Shown here: positions 8,377-19,478 of the stretch, one piece after another | How the letters are laid out: each line of letters starts with the position of its first letter | Position numbering within the stretch: the first letter of the stretch is position 1 | DNA from: Actinomycetota bacterium | Lineage (GTDB): Bacteria; Actinomycetota; Actinomycetes; Mycobacteriales; Mycobacteriaceae | DNA length: 64,000 nt | Direction of reading: 5' to 3' | Assembly: GCA_018268465.1 (NCBI GenBank) | Contig: JAFDWN010000007.1 | Coordinates: 210,258-274,257, forward strand | Made by a program: the position numbers and the translations under genes | The notes under the pieces: model-generated | The model's database searches: none | What the model was told of the DNA's origin: nothing | The model's input: only the letters and a program-made list of their open reading frames with translations

Positions 8377-9596
8377 GCGCAGGACACGGGCCGTCGACCG
8401 TGGCGGCCCCCGGGCCCGTCCTCGACCCGTACGACTACGACTTCCACGAGGACCCCTATCCGTACTACCGGCGGCTGCGCGACGAGGCGCCGCTGTACCG
8501 CAACGACGAGTTGGGTTTCTGGGCGCTGTCGCGCCACGCCGACGTCCTGCAGGGTTTCCGCAACAGCACCGCGCTGTCGAACAGGTTCGGCGTTTCCCTG
8601 GACCCCGTCTCCCGCAACGCCGAAGCGCACCGTGTGATGTCGTTCCTGGCATTGGACGATCCCGGTCACCTCCGATTGCGCACCCTGGTGTCCAGGGGTT
8701 TCACGCCGCGGCGCATCCGCGAACTGGAACCACGGGTCACCGCGATCGCCAATCGACATCTCGACGTCGCGCTGGAGCGCGAGAGTTTCGACTATGTGGC
8801 CGAATTCGCCGGCAAACTGCCCATGGACGTGATCTCGGAGCTGATGGGGGTACCCGAACAGGATCGCGGGCGCCTGCGCGAGCTGGCCGACGGCGTGATG
8901 CACCGCGAGGACGGTGTGGCCGACGTCCCGGCGTCGGCGCTACAGGCCTCGGCCGAACTGATGGTCTACTACGCCGACATGGTCGCGCGGCGCCGCCGGG
9001 AGCCGACCGCCGACCTGACGACGGCCCTGCTCGAGGCCGAGATCGACGGGGATCGCCTCACCGACGCCGAGGTGATGGCCTTCTTGTTCCTGATGGTGGT
9101 CGCGGGCAATGAGACCACCACCAAATTGCTTGCCAATGCCATGTATTGGGGCCATCGCAACCCCGACCAGCTCGCCGCGGTCTTCGCCGACCACGCGTTG
9201 ATCACGCCGTGGATCGAAGAGACACTGCGCTACGACACATCCAGTCAGATCCTCGCGCGCCACGTGGCCGAAGACGTGGCGCTCCACGGCACCACCGTCG
9301 CCCGGGGCGACGTGTTGTTGCTGCTGCCCGGGTCGGCCAACCGCGACGACCGGGTGTTCGAGGATCCCGACGAGTACCGGATCGGACGCGACATCGGTTC
9401 GAAGCTGGTGAGTTTCGGCAGCGGCGCGCATTTCTGCCTGGGTGCGCACCTGGCCCGGATGGAGGCCAGGGTGGCCCTCACCGCATTGTTCACGCGGATC
9501 CGCGGTGTCGAAGTCGACGAGGACAACGCTGTTCGCGTGCATTCGAGCAACGTCCGGGGATTCGCCCACCTTCCGATCACCGTGGAGTTCGCCTGA
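8373..9596 (+). CDS. cyp123: Cytochrome P450, CYP123-like
   Basis: A 407-residue soluble bacterial P450. The I-helix oxygen-activation motif AGNETTTK is near residue 247, the K-helix ExxR pair is in WIEETLRYD, and the haem-binding loop FGSGAHFCLG provides the thiolate cysteine. Synteny with cyp51 and the TetR gene identifies it as the CYP123 counterpart (Rv0766c in Mtb), whose natural substrate is not established to my knowledge. It probably takes electrons from the small ferredoxin encoded three genes downstream. It starts within the tetR stop (ATGA) and its own stop overlaps the next start by one base (TGATG). Confidence 0.9.
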   Translation: MSAGHGPSTVAAPGPVLDPYDYDFHEDPYPYYRRLRDEAPLYRNDELGFWALSRHADVLQGFRNSTALSNRFGVSLDPVSRNAEAHRVMSFLALDDPGHLRLRTLVSRGFTPRRIRELEPRVTAIANRHLDVALERESFDYVAEFAGKLPMDVISELMGVPEQDRGRLRELADGVMHREDGVADVPASALQASAELMVYYADMVARRRREPTADLTTALLEAEIDGDRLTDAEVMAFLFLMVVAGNETTTKLLANAMYWGHRNPDQLAAVFADHALITPWIEETLRYDTSSQILARHVAEDVALHGTTVARGDVLLLLPGSANRDDRVFEDPDEYRIGRDIGSKLVSFGSGAHFCLGAHLARMEARVALTALFTRIRGVEVDEDNAVRVHSSNVRGFAHLPITVEFA

Positions 9597-10410
9597 TGCC
9601 CCGTTTCGACCCGCACCCCGACCGCCGACCCGTCGTCGTGGCGGGCGCTTCGAGCGGTATCGGCGCCGCGACGGCCCTGGAACTGGCCGAGCGCGGGTTC
9701 CCGGTCGCCCTCGGCGCCCGCCGGGTGGACCAATGCGGCGAGCTTGCCGACCAGATCCGCTCCGCCGGAGGCGAAGCCGTCGCCTTGCCGTTGGACGTGA
9801 CCGACGCCGATTCGGTCAAGGAATTCGTGCATCGCGCCACCGACGCCCTCGGCGAGATCGAACTGCTGGTGGCCGGTGCCGGTGACACGTTCTTCGGCCG
9901 GCTGCACGAGATCAGCACCGACACGTTCGAGTCGCAGATCCAGATCCACCTCGTCGGAGCCAACCGGCTGGCCGCCGCCGTGCTGCCCGGGATGCTGCAG
10001 CGCAGACGCGGCGACCTGATCTTCGTCGGATCCGACGTCGCCCTGCGCCAGCGGCCCCACATGGGCGCCTACGGCGCCGCCAAAGCTGCGCTGGTCGCGA
10101 TGGTCACCAATCTGCAGATGGAGCTGGAGGGCACCGGTGTCCGCGCGTCGATCGTGCATCCCGGCCCGACCAGGACCGGTATGGGCTGGAGCCTTCCGCC
10201 GGAATCGATCGGGCCGATGCTCGAGGATTGGGCCAGATGGGGCCAGGCACGGCACGACTATTTCCTGCGCGCATCCGATCTCGCCCGTGCCATCGCCTTC
10301 GTGGCCGAGACACCGCGCGGCGGCTTCGTGGTGAGCATGGAGATCCAGCCCGAAGCGCCGCTGTCGTCGGCACCGTCGGAACGCCGGCGGCTGAGTTATC
10401 CGGAGGATTC

Positions 10411-10414
<4 letters not shown>
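9596..10414 (+). CDS. Short-chain dehydrogenase/reductase (Rv0765c-like)
   Basis: A 272-residue SDR encoded between two P450 genes. The cofactor motif is AGASSGIGAAT, an Arg pair (GARRVD) after beta-2 favours NADP, and the active site is the Ser of VGSDVALRQR with the Tyr and Lys of YGAAKAAL. The ATG at 9596 overlaps the cyp123 stop by one base, and its own stop overlaps the GTG of cyp51. The operon position suggests oxidation or reduction of a sterol-type hydroxyl or ketone, but no substrate is proven. Confidence 0.88.
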
Positions 10415-12595
<2,181 letters not shown>

Positions 12596-12667
12596 ACATG
12601 TCTCGGCCTGCGAATTCGTGCCCCGCCGCTCGTCGGGACGTGACGAGGGTCATAATGCAACCAGAAC

Positions 12668-12681
12668 AGGAACACGTTCTA
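12668..12681. promoter_or_regulatory. KstR-like palindrome upstream of adhB
   Basis: The sequence AGGAACACGTTCTA matches the KstR consensus TnnAACnnGTTnnA at all but the first base. It lies 66 bases upstream of the adhB start, in the only sizeable gap (151 bases) between the cyp51 operon and adhB. KstR is the cholesterol-catabolism repressor in mycobacteria. Control of adhB by it would be inference. Confidence 0.5.
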
Positions 12682-12746
12682 GATCGGTATCGGTCGTCAG
12701 CAGGCCGCCTCGCCGTCGGGGCCGGTCCAGTGAGTGGAGGTACTCG

Positions 12747-13874
12747 GTGAAGACAAAGGGCGCTTTGCTCTGGGAGTTCAACAAGCCGTGGTCGGTCGAG
12801 GAGATCGAAATCGGTGACCCCCGCAGGCACGAGGTGAAGATCCAGATGGAAGCGGCGGGCATGTGCCACTCCGATCACCACCTGGTCACCGGTGGCATAC
12901 CGATGGCGGGATTCCCTGTGCTGGGCGGCCACGAAGGTGCGGGCATCATCACCGAAGTCGGCGATGGCGTCGAGCACCTTGCCCCCGGCGACCACGTGGT
13001 GCTGTCGTTCATCCCGTCCTGCGGCGCCTGCCCGTCGTGTCAGGCCGGGCTGCGCAACCTGTGCGACCTGGGGATGGGCCTGCTGTCCGGCGCGTCGGTG
13101 AGCGACGGTTCCTTCCGGATCCAGGCCCGCGGCCGCGACGTGTACCCGATGACGTTGCTCGGCACGTTCTCGCCCTACATGGTGGTCCACGAGAGTTCGG
13201 TGGTGAAGATCGATCCGTCGGTGCCGTTCGAGGTGGCCTGCCTGGTGGGGTGCGGGGTCACCACCGGATACGGTTCCGCGGTCCGCAGCGCGAACATCCG
13301 GCCCGGTCAGGACGTCGCGATCGTCGGCGTCGGCGGTGTCGGCATGTCGGCACTGCAGGGCGCGGTGAACGCCGGCGCCCGCCACATCTTCGTGGTGGAG
13401 CCCGTCGAGTGGAAGCGCGACCAGGCCCTCAAATTCGGTGCCACTCACGTCTACGCCGACATCTACGCCGCGATGGCGGGCATCGCCGAGGCCACGGTCG
13501 GTTTCATGGCCCACAAAGTCATCGTGACCGTCGGCGAGGTGCACGGAGCCGACATCGACAGCTACATGACCATCACCGCCAAGTCGGGCACCTGTGTGCT
13601 GACCGCGATGGGCAGCATGATGGAGAACCAGGTGACCCTCAACCTGTCACTGCTCACCCTCATGCAGAAGAACCTGCAGGGCACCCTGTTCGGCGGCGGC
13701 AACCCGCACTACGACATCCCGCAACTGCTGTCGATGTACAAGTCCGGCAAACTCAACCTCGACGACATGGTGACCCGGCAGTACACGCTCGAGCAGATCA
13801 ACGACGGGTACCAGGACATGCTGGACGGCAAGAACATCCGCGGCATCATCCGGTACGGCGCCGCCGACCGTTAG
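12747..13874 (+). CDS. adhB: Zinc-dependent alcohol dehydrogenase AdhB
   Basis: A 375-residue medium-chain dehydrogenase, to my recollection the same length as Mtb AdhB (Rv0761c). Catalytic zinc ligands are in GMCHSDHH and GGHEGAG. The structural zinc lobe is the Cys cluster CGACPSCQAGLRNLC. The Rossmann motif is VGVGGVGMSALQG, and it binds NAD. GTG at 12747 follows GGAGG by six bases; the longer reading has no family similarity. It oxidises an alcohol whose identity is unknown; synteny with cyp51 has been kept but this gene probably has its own promoter, with a KstR-like site in it. Confidence 0.9.
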   Translation: MKTKGALLWEFNKPWSVEEIEIGDPRRHEVKIQMEAAGMCHSDHHLVTGGIPMAGFPVLGGHEGAGIITEVGDGVEHLAPGDHVVLSFIPSCGACPSCQAGLRNLCDLGMGLLSGASVSDGSFRIQARGRDVYPMTLLGTFSPYMVVHESSVVKIDPSVPFEVACLVGCGVTTGYGSAVRSANIRPGQDVAIVGVGGVGMSALQGAVNAGARHIFVVEPVEWKRDQALKFGATHVYADIYAAMAGIAEATVGFMAHKVIVTVGEVHGADIDSYMTITAKSGTCVLTAMGSMMENQVTLNLSLLTLMQKNLQGTLFGGGNPHYDIPQLLSMYKSGKLNLDDMVTRQYTLEQINDGYQDMLDGKNIRGIIRYGAADR

Positions 13875-13954
13875 CCGGGATGCCCACATCGGCAGGCAGC
13901 CGCCGACCACGGCGCGCGAGCCGCGTGCGCCCTATGTGTGAGGAGTGAAACACC

Positions 13955-14389
13955 TTGTCCCAGAATACGGTCGAGAAGACTCCGGCGCTGGCCGCGTCAC
14001 ACAACTCGTGGCGCTGCGTGCATGCCCACGACAAGGAGGGCTGGCTGGCACTCATGGCCGACGATATCGTCGTCGAGGACCCGATCGGCCAGTCCTACAC
14101 CAATCCCGACGGTGCGGGCGTGCGCGGCAAGGATGCGGTCGCGGCGTTCTACGACAAGGTGATCGCACCGAACGATCTGCGGGTCACCTGCGAGGAGACG
14201 TTTCCGTCCAGTTCCTCCACCGAGATCGCCCATATCCTGGTGCTGCGCAGCCGATTCGACAACGGGATGACCAGCACCGTTCGCGGGGTGTTCACCTACC
14301 GCGTCGACGACGCCGGGCTGATCACCAATCTGCGCGGCTACTGGAACCTGGACACCATGGAATTCGGCAAGGCGCAGACGGGGCGCTAG
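13955..14389 (+). CDS. Steroid isomerase-like NTF2-fold protein (Rv0760c-like)
   Basis: A 144-residue protein resembling ketosteroid isomerases and Rv0760c of Mtb, which has that fold. The pattern shows HAHDKEGWLALMADDIVVED, an Asp-rich strand in the usual KSI position, then RGKDAVAAFYDKVI, and ends with LITNLRGYWNLD. I cannot confirm catalytic activity. The start is a TTG at 13955, nine bases after GAGGAG. It ends convergent with the glycosyltransferase gene with a four-base overlap. Confidence 0.82.
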   Translation: MSQNTVEKTPALAASHNSWRCVHAHDKEGWLALMADDIVVEDPIGQSYTNPDGAGVRGKDAVAAFYDKVIAPNDLRVTCEETFPSSSSTEIAHILVLRSRFDNGMTSTVRGVFTYRVDDAGLITNLRGYWNLDTMEFGKAQTGR

Positions 14390-15651
14390 CGAGCGCCAGA
14401 CCGGAGAGGTCTGTCGATTGCCCTGCGACCGAAGAAGACTCGCCGCAGGGCGACGAACCGGATCAGTGTGGCGACCAGATTGGCAACGACCAGGACGCCC
14501 AATTCGGTCGTCTTGCCGACCTGCGGGTCGACGCCGTGCAGCGCGACCAGCGATCCGCTGGTGATCGCCAGGCAGACGGCGAACACCGCCAGCCCGTGCA
14601 CCTGATGGCGCGCGACGCCGGCGCGCCCCCGCACACCGAATGTGTAGGCACGGTTGGCCGCCGTGTTGGCGATCGCGGTCAGCAGCAGCGCGGTGAAGTT
14701 GGCCGCCTGCGCACCCATCGCCGAGTGCAACACCAGATAGAGCAGCGCGTAGCCGACGGTGCTTGCGACGCCGACCATGCCGAACCGGACCATCTGGCCG
14801 ACCATGCCGTGGGGAACACCCGGCACCAGGGGATCGCGCCCCAGGCTGCGCCGCAGTTCCCCGACGGGCAGCGCACCGGTGGCCAGTGCGCGGCCGACCC
14901 GCCAGCATCCCTTGAGATCGTCGACGGCGGTACGCATGACGTCGACCCGTGAGTCGGGATCGTCTACCCAGTCGACCGGCACCTCATGGATGCGCAGGCC
15001 CGCACGTTCGGCGATGACGAGAAGCTCCGTGTCGAAGAACCATCCGGTGTCGGCGACCAGGGGCAGCAGGCTGCGGACGACGTCGGCCCGCACCGCCTTG
15101 AATCCGCATTGGGCATCGGAGAACCGGGCCCCGAGCATGCCACGCAACAGCACGTTGTAACTGCGCGAGACGAATTCCCGCCGGGGTCCGCGGACCACCC
15201 GCGACGACGCCGCCAGTCGGGACCCGATGGCCACATCGGAATGGCCCGACACCAGCGGCGCGACCAAGGGCAGCAATGCCGACAGGTCGGTGGACAGATC
15301 GACGTCCATGTACGCGACGACCGTCGCCGGGGACGCCATCCACGCGGCGTACAGTGCGCCACCGCGCCCCTTGGCGTCGAGGTGGATCACGCCGACGTCG
15401 GGCAGCTCGGCGGCCAGTTGCGTGGCGAAGGCCAACGTGTTGTCGGTACTTCCGTTGTCCGCCACGGTGATTCGGGCGCGGTACGGCATCTCGGCACGCA
15501 GGAACCGGTGCAGTCTGCGCAGACTTCCCGGCAGCGCGCCCTGCTCGTTGTACACGGGGATGACGATGTCGAGCACGTAGCCGGCGGGCACTCCGCCCTC
15601 GAGCGGTGCGGACAGACAACCGGCCGAACTGGGGTCAGCCAGGCCGGTCAT
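14386..15651 (-). CDS. GT2 glycosyltransferase fused to a GtrA-like membrane domain
   Basis: A 421-residue inner-membrane enzyme. Residues about 25-250 are a dolichyl-phosphate-sugar-synthase-type GT2 domain: [20 protein letters not shown], the nucleotide-sugar motif [12 protein letters not shown] and a [10 protein letters not shown] segment. Residues about 285-405 hold four hydrophobic helices of the GtrA type, starting [19 protein letters not shown]. It should move a sugar from a nucleotide donor to polyprenyl phosphate for export. It lies between Rv0760c-like and HIT genes, where I recall no such gene in Mtb, so it is an insertion relative to that map. Confidence 0.87.
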   Translation of the reverse strand: MTGLADPSSAGCLSAPLEGGVPAGYVLDIVIPVYNEQGALPGSLRRLHRFLRAEMPYRARITVADNGSTDNTLAFATQLAAELPDVGVIHLDAKGRGGALYAAWMASPATVVAYMDVDLSTDLSALLPLVAPLVSGHSDVAIGSRLAASSRVVRGPRREFVSRSYNVLLRGMLGARFSDAQCGFKAVRADVVRSLLPLVADTGWFFDTELLVIAERAGLRIHEVPVDWVDDPDSRVDVMRTAVDDLKGCWRVGRALATGALPVGELRRSLGRDPLVPGVPHGMVGQMVRFGMVGVASTVGYALLYLVLHSAMGAQAANFTALLLTAIANTAANRAYTFGVRGRAGVARHQVHGLAVFAVCLAITSGSLVALHGVDPQVGKTTELGVLVVANLVATLIRFVALRRVFFGRRAIDRPLRSGAR

Positions 15652-15730
15652 GGCGTCAGCGTCGCCGACGACGCTGCCACCGCACTGCGGCGCCGCTGGG
15701 AGCTTGCTGCCAGCGGTTTATGCTCAGGTC

Positions 15731-16135
15731 ATGGCGAGCGTCTTCACCAAGATCATCAACGGCGAGCTGCCCGGCCGATTCGTGTACGAGGACGACGAGA
15801 TCGTCGCGTTCCTGACGATCGCGCCGATGACGCAGGGCCACACCCTCGTGGTTCCGCGAGCCGAGATCGATCAATGGCAGGACGTCGACCCCGCGGTGTT
15901 CGGCCGTGTCATGGCGGTGTCCCAGCGGATCGGCAAGGCCGTATGTGCGGCGTTCGGCGCCGAGCGGGCCGGGGTGATCATCGCTGGCCTGGAGGTGCCG
16001 CACCTGCACGTCCACGTCTTCCCGGCGTACAACCTGACCGACTTCGGCTTCGCCAACGTGGACAACAATCCGTCACCGGAGTCGCTGGACGAGGCCCAGG
16101 CCAAGATCAAGGCAGCGCTTGCCGAGGTGAGCTGA
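15731..16135 (+). CDS. HIT-family nucleotide-binding protein (Rv0759c-like)
   Basis: A 134-residue histidine-triad protein with the catalytic HLHVHVF motif near residue 98 and the N-terminal [18 protein letters not shown] block typical of HinT-type nucleoside phosphoramidases or Ap4A hydrolases. It cleaves nucleoside 5'-phosphate bonds in the cytosol; the cellular role is unclear. The ATG at 15731 begins the family N-terminus. Its 3' end overlaps the convergent phoR gene by 29 bases. Confidence 0.92.
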   Translation: MASVFTKIINGELPGRFVYEDDEIVAFLTIAPMTQGHTLVVPRAEIDQWQDVDPAVFGRVMAVSQRIGKAVCAAFGAERAGVIIAGLEVPHLHVHVFPAYNLTDFGFANVDNNPSPESLDEAQAKIKAALAEVS

Positions 16136-17588
16136 ACTCCATGGCGTGGTCGTCGCCCAACGGGTGGGCGGCGACGTCGGCGATGCGCGGCAGGCTGACG
16201 GTGAACCGGCACCCCTGACCCGGCGCGGTGGTCACCGACACGGTTCCGCCGTGGGCGTACACGAGCGAATCCACGATCGACAGCCCGAGGCCGGTGCCGC
16301 CACTGGCGCGGGCGCGCGACGAGTCCGCGCGGTAGAACCTCTCGAACACCCGGTGGGCGTCCTCCTGGCTCATACCGGGGCCTTGGTCGCATACCTCCAG
16401 GACGGCGTAGTCGCCCCCGGTTCCGACCCGCAACGTGATTCCGGCGCTCTCCGGTGTGTGCTGTAGAGCGTTGGCCACCAGGTTGCCGAGGACCTGACGC
16501 AGCCGCATCTCGTCGCCGAGCACTTCGGGGGTGCCCGGCCCGTCGATCACCTCCAGCCTGATGCGCCGCTTGGGGGCGATGGACTGTGCGTCGTGCACGG
16601 CGTCGCTGGCGAGAGTGAGCAGGTCGACCCGGTGCCGTTCCAGGGGCCGCTGCGCGTCCAGTCGGGCGAGCAGCAGTAGATCCTCCACGAGCAGGCCCAT
16701 CCGGCGCGATTCGCTTTCGATGCGGCCCATCAGCATTTCGACGTCGCGGGCGGCGCCCTGGCGGTAGAGCTCGGCAAAACCGCGGATGGTGGTCAGCGGG
16801 GTGCGCAGTTCGTGGCTGGCGTCGGTGATGAACCGGCGCATCCGCTCCTCGGAGCCGCGGGCCTGCTCGGCCGAGGCATCGGACGCTGCCACGGCGCGCT
16901 GGATCTGGGCCAGCATGCCGTTGAGTGCCAGCGACAGCCGGCCCACTTCGGTGCGCGGATCGCGCTCCGGGACGCGACGATCGAGCTGTCCTGCGGCGAT
17001 GGCGGCGGCGGTCTGTTCCACTTCCACCAGGGGACGCAGGCTGCGGTGCACGACGGCGTATCCCGCGATACCCAGCACCAGCAGGACCGCGGCGCCGATG
17101 CCGACCTGCGACCAGGTCAGCGCGCGCATCGTGGATTCGACGTTGGACAGGTCGATCGCCACGGTGGTCAGTTCGCCGTTGGGGCCGCGGACGGTCATCG
17201 CCCGCCACTCCGCGTGGGAGTTGTCCACCGAGGGGACGGTCACCGGGACGGGTCCCACATCGTTGTCGGCGGGCAGCGCGGGCTCACCCTCGCGGTCGTT
17301 GATCGCCAGCCAGATGCGCCCGTCGGGACCGACGCCACGCACGTAGAAGTCCGACGGCGGACGGGCCGGGTTCGGGCCTTCCAGGGGGATGGGGGGCATG
17401 CGGCGCGGCGCCTGGGCCCATCCCCGGGATGCGTCGAGCAGGGTCTGGTCGACCCTGCTGAACAGGGTGTGCTGCATGATCGACGTCACCGCGATACCGG
17501 ACGCGAGCAGCCCACAGGCCACCAGCACCAAGGTGGCGGCCACCAATGCGATACGCAGGGGCACGCCCCGTCCGCGAACTCCGGGCAC
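16107..17588 (-). CDS. phoR: Sensor histidine kinase PhoR
   Basis: A 493-residue membrane kinase, partner of PhoP. Transmembrane segments are at residues 11-35 and about 160-180, with a sensor loop of some 125 residues between. HAMP follows to about 235, then the phospho-acceptor His259 in [11 protein letters not shown], and the ATPase domain with [17 protein letters not shown] and GGTGLGLS. In Mtb PhoPR responds to acidic pH and controls virulence lipids and secretion. The GTG at 17588 aligns with the start of Mtb PhoR; only an AGAAGG directly abuts it. It lies 29 bases after phoP, in the same transcript. Confidence 0.93.
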   Translation of the reverse strand: MPGVRGRGVPLRIALVAATLVLVACGLLASGIAVTSIMQHTLFSRVDQTLLDASRGWAQAPRRMPPIPLEGPNPARPPSDFYVRGVGPDGRIWLAINDREGEPALPADNDVGPVPVTVPSVDNSHAEWRAMTVRGPNGELTTVAIDLSNVESTMRALTWSQVGIGAAVLLVLGIAGYAVVHRSLRPLVEVEQTAAAIAAGQLDRRVPERDPRTEVGRLSLALNGMLAQIQRAVAASDASAEQARGSEERMRRFITDASHELRTPLTTIRGFAELYRQGAARDVEMLMGRIESESRRMGLLVEDLLLLARLDAQRPLERHRVDLLTLASDAVHDAQSIAPKRRIRLEVIDGPGTPEVLGDEMRLRQVLGNLVANALQHTPESAGITLRVGTGGDYAVLEVCDQGPGMSQEDAHRVFERFYRADSSRARASGGTGLGLSIVDSLVYAHGGTVSVTTAPGQGCRFTVSLPRIADVAAHPLGDDHAMEFSSPRQALP

Positions 17589-17617
17589 CCTTCTATTGTT
17601 CGTCAGGTCCGGCCGCG

Positions 17618-18337
17618 CTAGCGCGGTTCGCGGAGAACGTAGCCGACGCCGCGCAGCGTGTGCAGCAGCCGCTTCTCCCCTGTGTCGATCTTGCGGCGCA
17701 GGTAGGAGACGTAGGACTCGACCACGTTCACGTCGCCACCGAAGTCGTAGCGCCAGACGTGGTCGAGGATCTTCGGCTTGGACAGCACCGTGCCCGCGTT
17801 GATGATGAAGTACCGCAGCAGGGTGAATTCGGTGGGCGATAGCGAGACCGGCTGGCCCGCCTTCCACACCTCATGGGTGTCCTCGTCGAGTTCGATGTCG
17901 GCGAAGATCAGCCGGGAGCTGCGCGGCTCCTCGACGCCGCGCCCGGTGCGACGCAGGATCACCCGCAGCCGGGCGACCACCTCTTCGAGGCTGAACGGTT
18001 TGGTGACGTAGTCGTCGCCGCCCAGGGTCAGCCCCGCGATCTTGTCCTGCAGGGAGTCGCGCGCGGTGAGGAACAACGCGGGTGCGTCGATACCGTCTGC
18101 GCGCAGCCGGCGCAGCAGGCCGAACCCGTCCATCCCGGGCATCATCACGTCGAGGATCACCGCGTCGGGCCGTACCTCGCGGGCTTTGTCCAGCGCCGCG
18201 GCCCCGTTGGAGGCGGTGTGGACCTCGAAGCCCTGGAATTTCAGGCTCACCGAGAGGAGCTCGACGATATTGGTCTCATCGTCCACGACGAGGACGCGCG
18301 CCTCGGGCGTGGACTCGGGCAGTGCAGCCATGGCCAT
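17618..18337 (-). CDS. phoP: Response regulator PhoP
   Basis: A 239-residue OmpR-type regulator, nearly identical in its core to Mtb PhoP. The receiver has acidic residues in VLVVDDE, phospho-accepting Asp63 in AVILDVMMPGMDG and the KPF lysine. The C-terminal winged helix reads LSPTEFTLLRYF and ends VESYVSYLRRKIDTGEKRLL. ATG at 18337 is chosen for the GGTGGAG nine bases upstream; an ATG at 18355 would add six residues and one at 18331 would remove two. A direct repeat of the PhoP-box type lies 44 bases upstream. Confidence 0.95.
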   Translation of the reverse strand: MAMAALPESTPEARVLVVDDETNIVELLSVSLKFQGFEVHTASNGAAALDKAREVRPDAVILDVMMPGMDGFGLLRRLRADGIDAPALFLTARDSLQDKIAGLTLGGDDYVTKPFSLEEVVARLRVILRRTGRGVEEPRSSRLIFADIELDEDTHEVWKAGQPVSLSPTEFTLLRYFIINAGTVLSKPKILDHVWRYDFGGDVNVVESYVSYLRRKIDTGEKRLLHTLRGVGYVLREPR

Positions 18338-18380
18338 CTGAACAATCTCCACCATTTCGTTGCGGACATCCTGCACGCCG

Positions 18381-18398
18381 CCTGTGGATGTCCTGTGA
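18381..18398. promoter_or_regulatory. Candidate PhoP box
   Basis: Two seven-base direct repeats, CCTGTGG and CCTGTGA, are separated by ATGT, giving an 11-base period. On the phoP-coding strand they read TCACAGG-N4-CCACAGG, close to the Mtb PhoP box TCACAGC-N4-TCACAGC. It lies between phoP and the divergent gene at 18462, so it could serve autoregulation, control of that gene, or both. Confidence 0.6.
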
Positions 18399-18461
18399 GT
18401 TTCCGCCCAGGCGTATCCGGGATCGGCGGGGGTGCCGCCAACCCACCCATAGACTGAGGTC

Positions 18462-19193
18462 ATGAACCTCGGCAACGCCCTGGTGCAGATCGCCACCGCG
18501 CCGGTCCGGGTCGGTCTCGCCGTCGCCGAGACCGGCCTCGACGTGGCCAACGGCGCGCTGAACGTGGCGCAGCGCACGCTGGGCGAGGCGAACGACCGAG
18601 CCAGGAGCCGACCCGGCTCGGTGGCCCACATCCTGGGTATCGAGGACACCGTCGAGCGGGCCAACCGCCTGGCCCGGCTGATGGACGACGACGCTCCGCT
18701 CGGCCGGGCCCTGGCCCCCGACGGTCCGCTGGACCGGCTGATGAAACCGGGCGGGGTGGTCGACCGGCTCACCGCCCCCGGCGGGGTGCTGGACCGGTTG
18801 ACCCAGGAGGACGGCGGACTGATGCGCGCCATCGAGCCGGGTGGGCTGGTGGACCAGCTGCTCGATGAGGACGGCCTGATCGAACGGCTGCTGGCCGAGG
18901 ACGGACTGGCCGATCGGCTGCTGGCCGAGGGCGGGCTGGTGGACAAGCTGACCGCCCGCAACGGCCCCCTCGAGCAGCTCGCCGACGTCGCGGACACCCT
19001 CAACCGGCTCGCACCCGGGTTGGAGGCGCTGGCGCCGACGATCGACACACTGCGCGATGCGGTGAGCACGCTCAGCCAGGTCGTCAACCCGCTCAGCAAC
19101 ATCGCCGACCGGATCCCGCTGCCCCGGCGGGTGGCGCGCCGGTCGCCCCCGCGCACGGTCCCGTCGCAGCGCATCATCGACCACGAGGAGTAG
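18462..19193 (+). CDS. Decapeptide-repeat protein (probable Rv0756c counterpart)
   Basis: A 243-residue protein of unknown function, close in length to Rv0756c of Mtb and in the same place beside phoP. Residues 76-175 are ten consecutive decapeptide repeats in exact phase, for example PGGVVDRLTA, PGGVLDRLTQ, EDGLIERLLA and EGGLVDKLTA. The consensus is roughly x-[DG]-G-h-h-[DE]-[RQK]-L-h-x. Before them are 70 mostly helical residues; after them a hydrophobic heptad-like segment and a basic C-terminus (RRVARRSPPR). There is no signal peptide. Regular Gly turns and Leu/Val positions suggest a short repeating fold or an elongated scaffold. It diverges from phoP with a PhoP-type box between them. 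Confidence 0.85.
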   Translation: MNLGNALVQIATAPVRVGLAVAETGLDVANGALNVAQRTLGEANDRARSRPGSVAHILGIEDTVERANRLARLMDDDAPLGRALAPDGPLDRLMKPGGVVDRLTAPGGVLDRLTQEDGGLMRAIEPGGLVDQLLDEDGLIERLLAEDGLADRLLAEGGLVDKLTARNGPLEQLADVADTLNRLAPGLEALAPTIDTLRDAVSTLSQVVNPLSNIADRIPLPRRVARRSPPRTVPSQRIIDHEE

Positions 19194-19230
19194 ACGGCGC
19201 GCGACCCGATAAACTCGGGCGCGCCACACC

Positions 19231-19305
19231 GCCTCCTTAGCTCAGTGGTAGAGCACTCGCCTTGTAAGCGAGCGGTCGTCAGTTCAATCCTGACAGGGGG
19301 CTCCA
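19231..19305 (+). tRNA. tRNA-Thr (anticodon UGU)
   Basis: A full cloverleaf is visible. The acceptor GCCTCCT pairs with AGGGGGC (one G-U pair), the D arm is GCTC/GAGC, and the anticodon stem CTCGC/GCGAG encloses CTTGTAA with anticodon TGT. The T arm GTCAG/CTGAC encloses TTCAATC. The discriminator is T and CCA is encoded at 19303-19305. It reads ACA codons. An accessory region follows its 3' end, but I found no direct repeat of that end elsewhere that would mark an integrated element. Confidence 0.96.
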
Positions 19306-19333
19306 CGTCTCATCGGAACACGCACCGGCCGTC

Positions 19334-19368
19334 CTGGTCTGGTCTGGTCTGGTCTGGTCTGGTCTGGT
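19334..19368. repeat. Seven tandem copies of the pentamer CTGGT
   Basis: Exactly seven uninterrupted CTGGT units (35 bases) lie between tRNA-Thr and the ABC exporter gene, about 110 bases upstream of its start. A perfect short repeat of this kind is prone to slippage. It is outside any credible coding frame, so length changes would alter promoter or leader spacing rather than a protein. Confidence 0.92.
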
Positions 19369-19478
19369 GAGTAGAACCCGCCGAAATCGCGCCGAATGGC
19401 AGTAGCGTGCTACTGCGCCCGCCGCAGCCCATGCGACTGACGATTGATCGGTCACCGCATATGGGGAGGCGCGATTCG

